Source: Pseudomonadota bacterium (GTDB lineage Bacteria > Pseudomonadota > Gammaproteobacteria > Burkholderiales > JABEVD01). From it: DNA of 64,000 nucleotides. The position numbers and the translations under genes were made by a program. Position 1 is the stretch's first letter. Each line of letters opens with the position of its first letter. Location: the NCBI GenBank assembly GCA_021802545.1, contig JAJZRS010000005.1, positions 62,001 through 126,000 of the forward strand, written 5' to 3'. The notes beneath the pieces are model-generated. The model was not told the DNA's origin. It ran no database searches and saw only the letters and a program-made list of their open reading frames with translations. Of this stretch, positions 41,292 through 50,311 are shown piece by piece.

Positions 41292-42010
41292 TCCGCTTTC
41301 TTTTGATTTTCTTCCTTCTGGCTTCGGGATGCGCTCAGGCGAGCTCCATATCCTTCAGGATATCGCTCACGGGAATGAATGTGACGCTGGAGGAAAACGG
41401 AGATGGCACAGCTTTCTTCCCGAGTGTGCTGATGCTGCGTCCCGACGGAAAGTGGCAGGTGCTGCCTGCAGCAGGCATGCCCAAGAATGAACTGAATCCT
41501 GGCGAGCGAGAAGAGTTTTCCTGGCATGATGCCGTTCCTTTCGGCAAGGCGCAGCCCATCATGGTGCGTTTTTTTGACGCGTCAGGCGTCGACTTCGGCC
41601 GGGTTTCTTTTTTCAACCAGCCGCCAATGTCGCAGGACGAGAGGCTCAAGGTGGACTATACGCCCGGAAAACTGCGCATCTATCCGCCCGGCCAAGGCTC
41701 ATCGATCCGCTCGACTTGGATGTTTTGGCCGAAAGAGGAGGGGGCTTCCGCCATTACCGGCAGGCCGACCTTTTCCGACATTCAGCCTGACGCGCTGCAT
41801 GTCGTTTGGGGCAAGATGAAAGAGGTGGATACCGGGCCTGTTTCCCCGGATGTTTTCCTGCTTCATGAAACGGGAACCGGTTTCTATCTGCAGGTCGTTG
41901 CAGGGCTTCCCAGGGACAATCGCGCTTGGTGGCTGAATCACCACACAGTGTTCTTCCTGGCCGCTGCAGTCCTGGCATGCGCTGCCTTGTTTTTCGCGAG
42001 GCGCGCATGA
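41285..42010 (+). CDS. Exported protein of unknown function with C-terminal membrane helix
   Basis: I do not recognise this 241-residue protein. It has a signal peptide (IRFLLIFFLLASGCAQASS); cleavage after AQA is likely, and ASGC is a poor lipobox. A soluble periplasmic part of about 190 residues follows, with W-H-D-A-V-P-F and V-R-F-F-D. One transmembrane helix near the end (H-T-V-F-F-L-A-A-A-V-L-A) finishes in RRA. It overlaps the pseudopilin by 7 bases and the next gene by 4. A companion of the membrane glycosyltransferase or pseudopilin is a guess from context. Confidence 0.65.
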   Translation: MVIRFLLIFFLLASGCAQASSISFRISLTGMNVTLEENGDGTAFFPSVLMLRPDGKWQVLPAAGMPKNELNPGEREEFSWHDAVPFGKAQPIMVRFFDASGVDFGRVSFFNQPPMSQDERLKVDYTPGKLRIYPPGQGSSIRSTWMFWPKEEGASAITGRPTFSDIQPDALHVVWGKMKEVDTGPVSPDVFLLHETGTGFYLQVVAGLPRDNRAWWLNHHTVFFLAAAVLACAALFFARRA

Positions 42011-44499
42011 AGAAGACGTCGATCGAGGCGATGATCTGGATGCTTTCTGCTTTCCTGATCGCTTCCACGTTGGGCATCCAATTCCTTGATTCGGGAAACT
42101 GGCCGACGGGCGGCGATAGCGCATCGCATCTTTTCTATGCCTGGGTCTATTCGAAGAAACTGCTCTTTACGGGGCAGTTCCTGCCATGGATGCCGGAGGT
42201 GTTTTGCGGCTTCCCTTTCCTTGCCTACTACTTTCCCATGCCATTCGTGGTCATCGCGCTGCTCTCCAAAGTCATGGGCGTCGCCAAGGCGTTCAAATGG
42301 GGAGCCTTTCTGGCGTCTATCATTCTCCCAGGCGCTATCTATTCGTGCAGCTCGAGATGGCTCAAATTCTCGTTCGCGCCTTCTCTTTTCGCAGCGCTGG
42401 GCGCGCTCGCCTTCTTGTTCCACGAGCAGAATTCCATCTGGGGAGGCAACCTGCTTTCCACGCTTGCGGGCGAATTCGCCTACAGCTATGGACTGCTTTT
42501 TGCCGTGCTGGCGATGATGGCCTGGTCACGCGCTGCGGGAAGAAAAGGCGCTTGGGTGACGGCTGCAGTTCTCGAGGCCGCATGCGGATTTTCCCACGGC
42601 TTTCCGCTGCTTGTAGTGGGTTTTTCCAGCCTTCTCCTTCTGCTCGATGCGCCAAGCTTTAGTCGGACTTTGCTCATGCAGCTCAAGGGGCATCTCCTGG
42701 CTTTCTGCCTGATCGGCGGCTGGCTCTGGCCGATGATCGAATTCCACGGGTTCACCATACCGAACGATGCCGCCTTCGGCGTCACGGGATGGCGCGATCT
42801 TCTCCCGGCCACATTGTGGCCGTCTCTTGCAGGCGGCATCGTCGGATTTGTCATGCTTGCCCTGCCCAGGGTGCGCGACGCATGGCTCCCCGAGCAATCC
42901 AGAGCGGCCAGGCTGCTTTTCGGGGGAGCCGGGCTTTCAGCAGTGCTCTTCATCGCAGGCGACCAGCTCGGTCTTGCCGATATCCGTTTCTTTCCGCCCG
43001 TATGGCTGTTCGGCGCAATTCTTTGCGGGTGGCTCGCAGGACAGGTCTTGCAGGCGCTTCCCCGCGCGTCCAGCCTGCTGCTCGCCATGGCGGCCTGCCT
43101 GGCGCTCTTGGGATGGTTCGGCCTGCATGTCAGGAGCGTGCCGGACTGGTCGCTTTGGAACCATTCGGGGCTCGACGCGAAGCCGCAATGGCGCATTCTA
43201 TCCAGGCTCTTCCCTGAAATGCGTGGCGATCTCTGGAGCCCCAGACTGGTTTTCGAGCATGCGCCGGAGAACAACGACATCGGCTCGACCCGGTCCCTCG
43301 AAGCGCTGCCAATGTTCCTCAACCAAAGGCCCGTGCTCGAAGGGCTTTACATGGAATCGGCATTGACCGGCCCTGCAGTCTACCAGGTCCAATCCGAAGT
43401 GTCGGAACATCCTTCTTCTCCGCTCGTTCGCTATCCCAGCGGCAGCCTCGACCCTGACATGGCGGCTGAGCACATGAATTTCATGCACGCGAACATGCTG
43501 CTGCTCAGGTCGGATGCGGCGCAAAAGGCGATCGAGAAAAGCGGCCTGTTCGAGAAAATCGGCGCCTCTTCCCCATTCGCGCTTTACAGGCTAAAGCATT
43601 TCGACAGCGCGCTGATCGAGGTGGTGAAGAAGCCGATCAGGATCATGCCGCTGAAGGGCTGGATGGAGGATTCCTATATCTGGTTCAGGACGAGGAGCAA
43701 ATTCGAGGCCTGGCAGCCTGTCTACGGCATGGATTCGCTGCCAGGCCGCGCATCGGGAGACTACCCTCCGGTCAAGGTGATCTCCTTGTCCAGGAATGAA
43801 ATGACTTTCGAAACCGAAGCGGTAGGGCGTCCCCATCTCATCAAGATGGCCTACAATCCGCGCTGGCATCTTCTGTCAAAGGGCAAGCTTTATCTTGCAG
43901 CGCCGGGATTCATGCTCGTTGTTCCCGCAGAGCGGGAAATACGCCTGACTTTCGGTCACACGCAGGTGGGCATGATGGGCATGATCGCATCGATCTCATC
44001 ATTCGTTTTGCTGGCCTATCTGCTATTGAGAAGGCGTAAAGCCGGCATGGATATCGCTGAAAATGAGAAACCCCTTCTTCCACTGTATGCATCATGGCTG
44101 TTCCTGGCTTTGGCGGGGGGCTATTTCGGCTTGCATTCGCCCGAGAGAATGTACAATCTAGCCTGGGACGAGATGCGCGCCAATCATTATGCGAAGGCGG
44201 TCCCGTTGTTCCGGGAGGCCTACAGCTTGAGGAGGCCGCCAGCCAAGAAGGAAGAAGCGCTCTTCTGGCTTGCGAAAGCCAACGAGCTCGCGGGAAATAG
44301 AGGCGAGGCGATCAAGCGGTACACCGAGCTGGCCGACCAGTTCCACGGCTACTGGGTGCCTGAAAGCCTCTATACCATCTCGCATCTCGACACGCTGAAT
44401 GGGCATCCCGAGCAAGGCGCTCAATACCGATCCAGGTTGACCCTGGAATATCCCAACAACCCCTGGGCGCAGAAGCTCGAACAGGAAGAAGCAAAATGA
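42007..44499 (+). CDS. Large multi-pass membrane protein, GT-C-like, with C-terminal TPR-like region
   Basis: The 830-residue protein has about 10 N-terminal membrane helices, with an early periplasmic loop T-G-G-D-S-A-S-H and E-V-F-C-G-F-P-F. It resembles the membrane family annotated as 6-pyruvoyl-tetrahydropterin synthase-related (PTPS_related), whose topology is that of GT-C glycosyltransferases using polyprenyl-phosphate sugars. A large periplasmic region (about 380-640) and two more helices follow. Helical TPR-like repeats close it (about 720-830, NHYAKAVPLFREAYSL and A-I-K-R-Y-T-E-L-A). With GtrB next door and GtrA at 58 kb it would be the missing sugar transferase of a Gtr-type three-component system. 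Family placement is moderate, role inferred. Confidence 0.65.
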   Translation: MKKTSIEAMIWMLSAFLIASTLGIQFLDSGNWPTGGDSASHLFYAWVYSKKLLFTGQFLPWMPEVFCGFPFLAYYFPMPFVVIALLSKVMGVAKAFKWGAFLASIILPGAIYSCSSRWLKFSFAPSLFAALGALAFLFHEQNSIWGGNLLSTLAGEFAYSYGLLFAVLAMMAWSRAAGRKGAWVTAAVLEAACGFSHGFPLLVVGFSSLLLLLDAPSFSRTLLMQLKGHLLAFCLIGGWLWPMIEFHGFTIPNDAAFGVTGWRDLLPATLWPSLAGGIVGFVMLALPRVRDAWLPEQSRAARLLFGGAGLSAVLFIAGDQLGLADIRFFPPVWLFGAILCGWLAGQVLQALPRASSLLLAMAACLALLGWFGLHVRSVPDWSLWNHSGLDAKPQWRILSRLFPEMRGDLWSPRLVFEHAPENNDIGSTRSLEALPMFLNQRPVLEGLYMESALTGPAVYQVQSEVSEHPSSPLVRYPSGSLDPDMAAEHMNFMHANMLLLRSDAAQKAIEKSGLFEKIGASSPFALYRLKHFDSALIEVVKKPIRIMPLKGWMEDSYIWFRTRSKFEAWQPVYGMDSLPGRASGDYPPVKVISLSRNEMTFETEAVGRPHLIKMAYNPRWHLLSKGKLYLAAPGFMLVVPAEREIRLTFGHTQVGMMGMIASISSFVLLAYLLLRRRKAGMDIAENEKPLLPLYASWLFLALAGGYFGLHSPERMYNLAWDEMRANHYAKAVPLFREAYSLRRPPAKKEEALFWLAKANELAGNRGEAIKRYTELADQFHGYWVPESLYTISHLDTLNGHPEQGAQYRSRLTLEYPNNPWAQKLEQEEAK

Positions 44500-45410
44500 T
44501 GGCAGAAATCAGCATCGTCGTTCCTGCATTCAACGAGGCGGAAGGCATTTGCGCATTCCTGAAGCAGCTGGACAGCGCGCTTTCCGGCATCGACTCCGAA
44601 ATCATCGTGGTGGATGACGGCAGCAGGGATGGAACCTGGCAGGCGATCAAATCCCAAAAGGAGAATTACGCGAATCTGTCAGCCATGCGATTCACCCGGA
44701 ATTTCGGCAAGGAAGCGGCAATCCTGGCAGGCCTCAGGCATGCGAAGGGGCGGGCCGTCGTCGTGATGGATTCGGACGGGCAGCATCCGCCATCCCTGAT
44801 TCCGCAAATGCTTGAAATCTGGCGGGAAGGGCGTGCGCATATCGTCGCCGCCCAGAAAACCTCCAGGGATTCGGACAGCCTGGCTGCAAAGGCCAATGCT
44901 CGCATCTTCAATTCCCTGATGAAGCTCACGACCGGTCTCGATTTGTCGGGTGCTTCAGATTTTCGCCTGCTCGATAGACGCGTCGTCGACGCCCTGCTCG
45001 AATTTCCAGAGAAGGTCAGGTTTTTCAGGGGAATGACGGTGTGGACCGGTTTTTCCACGGTGAACGTCGGGTTCGAAGTGCCGCCCCGCATCGCCGGAAG
45101 CAGCCACTGGAGCACTTCCCAGCTTGCCAAGCTTGCAGTCATTGCCATCACTTCATTCAGCTCGAGACCCCTTGGCCTGATCTTCAGGCTCGGATTGCTC
45201 GGCATTGCAGCCTCCTTCCTGCTTTTCCTTCAGGCGATCTATTCCTGGGCGACCGGAATCGCCATCTCAGGATGGACATCGTTGACAGTGGTGATCCTGC
45301 TGTTCGGATCGGCCAACCTGCTCGGCATAGGCGTGCTCGGCGCCTATCTTTCGCAGATCTTCGAGGAAATCAAGCGAAGGCCTGAATATCTCGTCGGCGA
45401 AACGCTTTAA
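44496..45410 (+). CDS. GtrB/DPM1-like family 2 glycosyltransferase
   Basis: The 304-residue GT-A enzyme probably transfers a sugar from UDP-sugar to undecaprenyl phosphate. The catalytic landmarks are I-V-V-P-A-F-N-E, V-V-D-D-G-S-R-D-G-T, F-T-R-N-F-G-K-E-A-A and M-D-S-D-G-Q-H-P-P. The later G-A-S-D-F-R-L-L-D-R and F-R-G-M segments match GtrB/ArnC-type enzymes. Two C-terminal membrane helices (about 225-290) precede a cytoplasmic tail. It overlaps the GT-C-like gene by four bases and is the last gene before a strong terminator. Confidence 0.88.
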   Translation: MMAEISIVVPAFNEAEGICAFLKQLDSALSGIDSEIIVVDDGSRDGTWQAIKSQKENYANLSAMRFTRNFGKEAAILAGLRHAKGRAVVVMDSDGQHPPSLIPQMLEIWREGRAHIVAAQKTSRDSDSLAAKANARIFNSLMKLTTGLDLSGASDFRLLDRRVVDALLEFPEKVRFFRGMTVWTGFSTVNVGFEVPPRIAGSSHWSTSQLAKLAVIAITSFSSRPLGLIFRLGLLGIAASFLLFLQAIYSWATGIAISGWTSLTVVILLFGSANLLGIGVLGAYLSQIFEEIKRRPEYLVGETL

Positions 45411-45418
45411 GCGGAAGA

Positions 45419-45451
45419 AAAAAAAAAGCCCGCCAATCGGCGGGCTTTTTT
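45419..45451. terminator. Strong bidirectional intrinsic terminator
   Basis: The stem AAAAAAGCCCGCC / GGCGGGCTTTTTT closes an AATC loop, with A and T runs on both sides. It can end the plus-strand glycosylation operon and the minus-strand lipoprotein operon, which converge here. Confidence 0.9.
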
Positions 45452-45465
45452 CTTCCTGTTTGAAC

Positions 45466-47712
45466 TTAGTTCTTGCAGGGGGTGAGGGTGGTTGCGCCTG
45501 CGGCAGGCGGTGCGCCGAGCGGATCGCAGGTCAGGAGCGAGGTGTAAGGCGTCACCGTCGCGCCGGTCGGTGCTGCGACGCTGGTCGCGGTTGCGCCGCC
45601 GCCATTGACGCTGACCGAGCCTGTTCCGCTTGCCGCGCAGGTGGGCGCGCCAGAGACGTAGCCGACTGCGACGCCAAGCTGGACCTTACACACCGTAGCA
45701 CCGCCGCCAGCCGTCGTGGTCGTGGTCGTGGTCGTGGTGGTTGGCGCCGCCGTCGTGGTGGTTGTCGTCGGAGCTGTCGTGGTTGTCGTCGGTGCTGCCG
45801 TCGTGGTCGTGGTCGTCGTCGTGGTGGTGGTCGTCGTCACCTTGGCGATCGGGGCCAGCGTCGTGGTGGTCGTGGTGCTCACCGTGACCGGGGTGGTTCC
45901 GATTGCAGGCGGGGTCTGGAAGTCAGGGCTCGACGTGACCCCGGAGCATACGCCGTTGGCATAAGTGCCGCCAAGGCTGGTACAGACCTGCTTTGCAGCC
46001 TGGTCGGCAAGCTCGGCTTCGGCATTCGGGTCGTTTTGCAGCGTGTTTGCCGCGCCGGACAGGTTCGTCACCAGCTGGTTCACCGTGTTTGCAATGTTGG
46101 TGGCAGCTTGAGAACCCGAGGCGGCGACAGGGGCGCTCGCGGTGTTGGCTGCGATGGCCGCGATCGCCGCATTCAGGGCTGCCGAGCCGGATGCCGGGTT
46201 GATGGGTCCGATGCTGTCGTCGATCGCCTTGGTCACTGCAACCGCGTTGGATGCCGCATTGGCGATGTTGGACGTGTTGGACAGGAACGAGTCAACATTG
46301 CCTGCCGTCACGTTCTTGGTGACATTCGCCTGGATGTTGGCCACCAGCGCCGCTGCTGCGCCGGAAGCGCCGATCGCGGGAGGCGTTGCAAAAACGGCTT
46401 GCGTGGCGCTGCTGGAGAGCGCTGCAGTCACGGCAGTCGCGGTTGCCTGGGCTTGCGCGATGATGTTTGCTGCAGATGCGCCGGACTGGCCGATATTGCT
46501 GCTGATCTGTTGCTGCAGGCTATTTGCTGCTGCAATCGCGATGCTGTTCAGGTTGTCCGCCTGGGCCTGGGTCAGGCAGGTAGCGGCGGTGCCGCTCGCC
46601 GCAGTGGTGCCGCTCGCCGCAGCGGCGCTGCAGATATTGGCATTGTTGTTGGCGATGGTTTTGGCGGCAAGGCCTGCTGCCACGTTGTTCGCGACATCCT
46701 GCGTTTCCTGGTTCAAATGGTACTGAATCGCAGCTTGTGCAGCAGCATCGCCCTGCGCATTGGTTTGCAGATTCTGCATCGTGGTGTTCGGATTGTTGTT
46801 GAGCACCGTCGCAATGATGTTGTTCACCTGGACCGCATCGTTGTCGATGTTGGCCAAGGCCGCATTGGAGGGCGGCGTGACCGTCACGTTGTTGCTGGTC
46901 TTGATCTGGTTGACCGCAGCCGATGCGACGCCGCTGGCCGAGTTCAGCGAATTGGCAGCACCCTTGTCAGCCTGAATGCCCAGGCTGCTGGCAAGCACTT
47001 GGCCCGGGTTGGAGATGTTGCCGGTGACGAGCTTGGGTGCGAGCTGCGCTGCGATCGAGGTGATGATGGTCGAGGTTGCAGCCACATCGGGATCGGTATA
47101 GTTTTGCGTTGCAGCCGATGCCGGGATTCCGAGGCTGTTCGCGACGTTCGTTATCGCTGCCGGCGCGGAAGCCGCTGCGCTCGATACCTGGGTTCCGGTC
47201 AGCGCAGCCGGGCTGGACACGCCAGCCGGAAGCGTGGCGAAGGCGGCGAGCGTCGTGATCGGCGTCGCGTTGATGCCTGCCGTCGGGGAAGAGGCAGCAG
47301 GAATGATCGCGGTGATCGGCAGGTTCACGGTCGGGTCATAAGGGACGGGCTGCGATGAGCCGATGGGCAGCATCTGCGGTTGAGGATCGGTGCTCTTGTT
47401 CGCGATCGTCGTGATGACGACGCCGCCGGTACACGCTCCGTTGACCGTGATGCTTCCGGTTCCCGGTGGCTCGTTGGCAGTGCCCGATACGCCGGATGCG
47501 CCGACGAGGGCACTGCCCGTGCTGCCGTTTCCGCAAGTCGCCTGCATGCGGACGTTGACGAGCGGGTTGTTGGCCGCAGTCACCGGTATGGTCGTCGTGG
47601 TGGACGCAACCGTTCCGCCGCCGCCGCCTCCGCCGAGACAGCCGGCGAGCACGACGGCCGTGACCAGGCTGATCTGCTTCAGCTTGAAGTCGCTCAATTT
47701 GATGTTCTTCAT
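45466..47712 (-). CDS. Ala/Thr-rich surface lipoprotein with mucin-like threonine tract
   Basis: The 748-residue protein has a lipoprotein signal (S-L-V-T-A-V-V-L-A-G-C) with Cys25 as lipidated residue, followed by seven glycines. Residues about 40-590 are rich in Ala, Asn, Ser and Thr with repeated A-A-x-x-I-A-x-x-x-A patterns, probably an extended helical stalk. Residues about 605-667 are almost pure threonine broken by Ala-Pro, a mucin-like tract well suited to O-glycosylation. A C-terminal part with four Cys follows. It lies 32 bases downstream of the shared-C-terminus gene on the same strand, with AGGGGA before its ATG. It lacks the shared C-terminal domain. Function unknown; a glycosylated surface protein is my inference. 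Confidence 0.8.
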   Translation of the reverse strand: MKNIKLSDFKLKQISLVTAVVLAGCLGGGGGGGTVASTTTTIPVTAANNPLVNVRMQATCGNGSTGSALVGASGVSGTANEPPGTGSITVNGACTGGVVITTIANKSTDPQPQMLPIGSSQPVPYDPTVNLPITAIIPAASSPTAGINATPITTLAAFATLPAGVSSPAALTGTQVSSAAASAPAAITNVANSLGIPASAATQNYTDPDVAATSTIITSIAAQLAPKLVTGNISNPGQVLASSLGIQADKGAANSLNSASGVASAAVNQIKTSNNVTVTPPSNAALANIDNDAVQVNNIIATVLNNNPNTTMQNLQTNAQGDAAAQAAIQYHLNQETQDVANNVAAGLAAKTIANNNANICSAAAASGTTAASGTAATCLTQAQADNLNSIAIAAANSLQQQISSNIGQSGASAANIIAQAQATATAVTAALSSSATQAVFATPPAIGASGAAAALVANIQANVTKNVTAGNVDSFLSNTSNIANAASNAVAVTKAIDDSIGPINPASGSAALNAAIAAIAANTASAPVAASGSQAATNIANTVNQLVTNLSGAANTLQNDPNAEAELADQAAKQVCTSLGGTYANGVCSGVTSSPDFQTPPAIGTTPVTVSTTTTTTLAPIAKVTTTTTTTTTTTTTAAPTTTTTAPTTTTTTAAPTTTTTTTTTTAGGGATVCKVQLGVAVGYVSGAPTCAASGTGSVSVNGGGATATSVAAPTGATVTPYTSLLTCDPLGAPPAAGATTLTPCKN
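45711..45900. repeat. Low-complexity GTC/GTG triplet tract encoding poly-threonine
   Basis: On the plus strand this stretch is mostly GTC, GTG and GTT triplets, read as Thr codons (ACN) on the minus strand with Ala-Pro interruptions. Slippage by whole triplets would change tract length without shifting the frame. Confidence 0.85.
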
Positions 47713-47744
47713 TTCATTCCCCTAAAGTGGCGTTGCTGTCAAGA

Positions 47745-50099
47745 TTAAGGATGGTTCACCCAGAAGCCCGTTGAGGGCGTGAGGGTGCTGGTGCCGTAAT
47801 TCAGGTAGCTCTTCGACGTGATGTAGCTCGAAAGCGTGTTATTCGCATCCAGGCTGGGCGCGTAGAAGTACCAGTTGGCGCTCGTGGCATCCCACGACCA
47901 GATCGTGATCACGTTGGTCGGGATCACGCCGGTTGCGGGCGGGGTTGCGCTGATGTTCTTGTTGAAGGCCGAAGGCGTGGGATTGTCGCCCACCGCGATC
48001 AGGCTCCAGCCGGAAGGCAGTCCGTTCGCACCGCCCGTCGCGCTGTCGCCGAAGGTCGAGGTCGAAACCGCGCTGCCCGACAAGGGCGACGTGAAGGATG
48101 CCTTGGCGTTCACCCAGAAGCCTTCCCCGGGATTGATCGTGGTCAGGAAATCGTATCCCTTGGAAGCCGCATAGGCAGCGCCGCCGTCAGCCTGCGTCGG
48201 GGTATAGAAGGCCCAGTTGGGGTAGGTGATGCTCGTGTTGGTGCCTTTCGTTTCCCATTTCCACACCGTGGTGACCTTGGTTGAATCGCCGAATGCGGTC
48301 GCGGCCGTGATCGGGTTGCTTTCCCCGTTGCCGACCAGATTCCAGCCGGAGATCAGGCTGATTGCCGCGCCGCCGGTTCCGCCCGTGCCGCCCGTGCCGC
48401 CGGTTCCGCCGATCCCGGTGGTTCCGCTCGCCCATGCAACGAGGGTCCCGCCGAAGGTGCCGCTGCCCGTGCTGTTCGTCCAGGTGCCGGAAACTGCGCC
48501 GGTGTTCGGATCGATCGAGCCTGTCAGGGTCGAGCCGCTGCTGGTGGTGATGCTGAACGTATTGGTTGCGGAAAGCGCGCCCGTTCCGGCGAACATCGAG
48601 TTGGTTGTGGTGGATACGCCCAGGACGTTGAGGCCGTTAGGTCCGAGCGTGGCGACCCAGTTTCCTGCGTCAGACCCCGTATAGGTCCCGGTGAAGATCG
48701 ATTGAGGTCCGCCTGCGAGGGTTCCCGTTTGGGTGCCGTTCGTCCAGGTGCCGCTGATCGCGCCCGTGGTCGGATCGACCGTTCCCGTCATGGTCGCGCC
48801 GTTCGACAGCGAGGCGGTGAAGCTGCCATTGGAGAACGTGCCTGTGCCACTGAACGGCCCGGTGGTGTTGGAGAAGCCATTGATGGTCACCATCCCGTTT
48901 CCTACGCCGGCGCCCCAGTATCCGGTATCGCTGCCGCCAAACGTGCCGCCGAAGCCGCCCATGGTTCCGGGCGCCGTGCCGCCGCCCGTGACGGACGACG
49001 TGCTGCAGGTCGAGTTGTTCACGCCGAAGTTGCTGACGATGGTGGACTGGTTGTTGTAGACGTCGGTAGATGTGACCTGAAATGCGTAGCAACCGCCTGT
49101 ACTCAGGGCAGGGCCGTTATACACATAGCTGGTCGCATTCGGCAGGTTCCAGTTCGTATAGTTGAGCGTGCCGCCCAAGTTCCAGAGATCGATCCCGTAC
49201 GAATAGGAACCGCCTGGGGGCGCTGTCCAGGAAAGGGTCGGCGGGAGCGCTCCAGTGTAGTTTCCAGATGGCGCGAGAGCGGATGCGAAATTCGTGTTGA
49301 ATGCGGTGAAATTGAGCTGCTTGGTCGTCACCACGGGTGCTGCCGTTCCGACCGGCTTTTCCGTCACCGTGATCGTGTAGGCGAACGGGAAGGATTGAGA
49401 TGCGCTCAGGTTAGGCAGAACGCTTATGTTCGTAGCAGGGTTCCAGTCGCTCCAGCTTACTCCCGTGCTGCCGGTATTCGGCTGGGAAACGAGCTGGGCG
49501 CCTGCTGCGATGCCCGGGCCTGAAACCGTCACGCTCTGGATCAGGCTGAGCGGGTCCTCGAGCGAAATCCACGTGCCGAATCCGCCGCTGTTCGGCATGG
49601 AGGGGTCCGTATAAACCCATGTGCCGTGCCCTGTGCCGAAGTCGAGCTGGTTGCCGTAATTCGTCCAGCCGCCCGCGCCATTCGATTTCAGGACGAAGTG
49701 CTGGCGGTTGAAATTCGTGGTGGTGACGTTGTTGGCATCCACGCCCGTCATGCTTTCGAAAGCGATGACGTTCTCGAGGCCGGCGGTGTTGGGGTCGGCC
49801 GAACAGACCACGCTCGAATAGGTGATGGAAAAAGAGGTCGAAAACTTGGTGAAGGCCTGGTTCACCTTGGTCATGAAGGCGGCCTTGTTTTCGCCCTTGT
49901 TCAGGTAATTCGTGTCGATGGAGTTGCCGACCGCTGTCGCATCCTTGGCGGCGACGGCCGTCTCGAAAGCCGTGAGCGCAGAAAGAACGCCTGCGTCGGT
50001 ACAGCTCGTGGAATTGAGCGGCGTGGCAGCATAAGCGCCGGAAGCGCTAAGCAGGGCTGCCGCGGCGAGATAGCCGGGCCATTTGCTGAACTTGTTCAT
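47745..50099 (-). CDS. Large exported repeat protein with the shared C-terminal domain
   Basis: The 784-residue protein has a signal peptide ending GAYA; AGGGGA lies 5 bases before the chosen ATG. Residues about 25-150 (L-T-A-F-E-T-A-V-A-A-K-D-A...A-F-M-T-K-V-N-Q-A-F) look like an NTF2/SnoaL-type fold, a weak assignment. A beta-rich part follows. Residues about 395-570 carry two G-S-D-[TA]-G-x-W / M-T-G-T-V-D-P-T-T-G-A-I-S-G repeats as in the 35.8-kb protein. The shared domain covers 585-784 and ends FWVNHP. Its last 600 bases are nearly identical to those of the 35.8-kb gene in inverted orientation. It begins a two-gene operon with the Thr-rich lipoprotein. Confidence 0.85.
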   Translation of the reverse strand: MNKFSKWPGYLAAAALLSASGAYAATPLNSTSCTDAGVLSALTAFETAVAAKDATAVGNSIDTNYLNKGENKAAFMTKVNQAFTKFSTSFSITYSSVVCSADPNTAGLENVIAFESMTGVDANNVTTTNFNRQHFVLKSNGAGGWTNYGNQLDFGTGHGTWVYTDPSMPNSGGFGTWISLEDPLSLIQSVTVSGPGIAAGAQLVSQPNTGSTGVSWSDWNPATNISVLPNLSASQSFPFAYTITVTEKPVGTAAPVVTTKQLNFTAFNTNFASALAPSGNYTGALPPTLSWTAPPGGSYSYGIDLWNLGGTLNYTNWNLPNATSYVYNGPALSTGGCYAFQVTSTDVYNNQSTIVSNFGVNNSTCSTSSVTGGGTAPGTMGGFGGTFGGSDTGYWGAGVGNGMVTINGFSNTTGPFSGTGTFSNGSFTASLSNGATMTGTVDPTTGAISGTWTNGTQTGTLAGGPQSIFTGTYTGSDAGNWVATLGPNGLNVLGVSTTTNSMFAGTGALSATNTFSITTSSGSTLTGSIDPNTGAVSGTWTNSTGSGTFGGTLVAWASGTTGIGGTGGTGGTGGTGGAAISLISGWNLVGNGESNPITAATAFGDSTKVTTVWKWETKGTNTSITYPNWAFYTPTQADGGAAYAASKGYDFLTTINPGEGFWVNAKASFTSPLSGSAVSTSTFGDSATGGANGLPSGWSLIAVGDNPTPSAFNKNISATPPATGVIPTNVITIWSWDATSANWYFYAPSLDANNTLSSYITSKSYLNYGTSTLTPSTGFWVNHP
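47748..48347 (-). repeat. Long inverted repeat, copy 2 (shared C-terminal domain DNA)
   Basis: This is the minus-strand partner of the block at 38351-38956, encoding the C-terminal domain of the 784-residue protein. The homologous domain DNA at 57111-57719 and 61691-62290 is clearly more diverged. Confidence 0.8.
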
Positions 50100-50154
50100 A
50101 ATATCCCCTATTGTAGTACGTGGAAAAAATCCTAGCACACTTCCCCCGTCTGCT

Positions 50155-50171
50155 CTGTGAATTATTTACAG
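50155..50171. promoter_or_regulatory. AT-rich inverted repeat between divergent export genes
   Basis: Read on the minus strand it is CTGTAAATAATTCACAG, sharing TGTAAATAATT-ACA with the element at 35732. It lies 56 bases before the 784-residue protein gene, just upstream of a possible extended -10 (TGCTAGGAT, 50129-50137 on the minus strand). The 212-base gap also has a TAGAAT -10 candidate at 50290 for the plus-strand pilM-like gene. Confidence 0.4.
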
Positions 50172-50311
50172 CCATTCTAAATAAATGGTGATCTATTTTC
50201 GATAGCTTTTAACTTGCGTATTGAACCATACGCCAATAGCTCTTTACAAGTGCAGGATTGCCCGCATTCTTTGTTGGTTGCGCATCTGATAGAATGCCCG
50301 GGGAGGTGAGA

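Noticed and set aside
45711-45900. Possible CRISPR or phase-variation repeat
   Set aside because: There are no spacer-repeat units, and the unit is a triplet, so slippage cannot switch the frame on or off.
45460-47358. 632-codon plus-strand frame, very Arg/Gly/Cys-rich
   Set aside because: It is the shadow of the Ala/Thr-rich lipoprotein; the composition follows from GCN/ACN codons read backwards.
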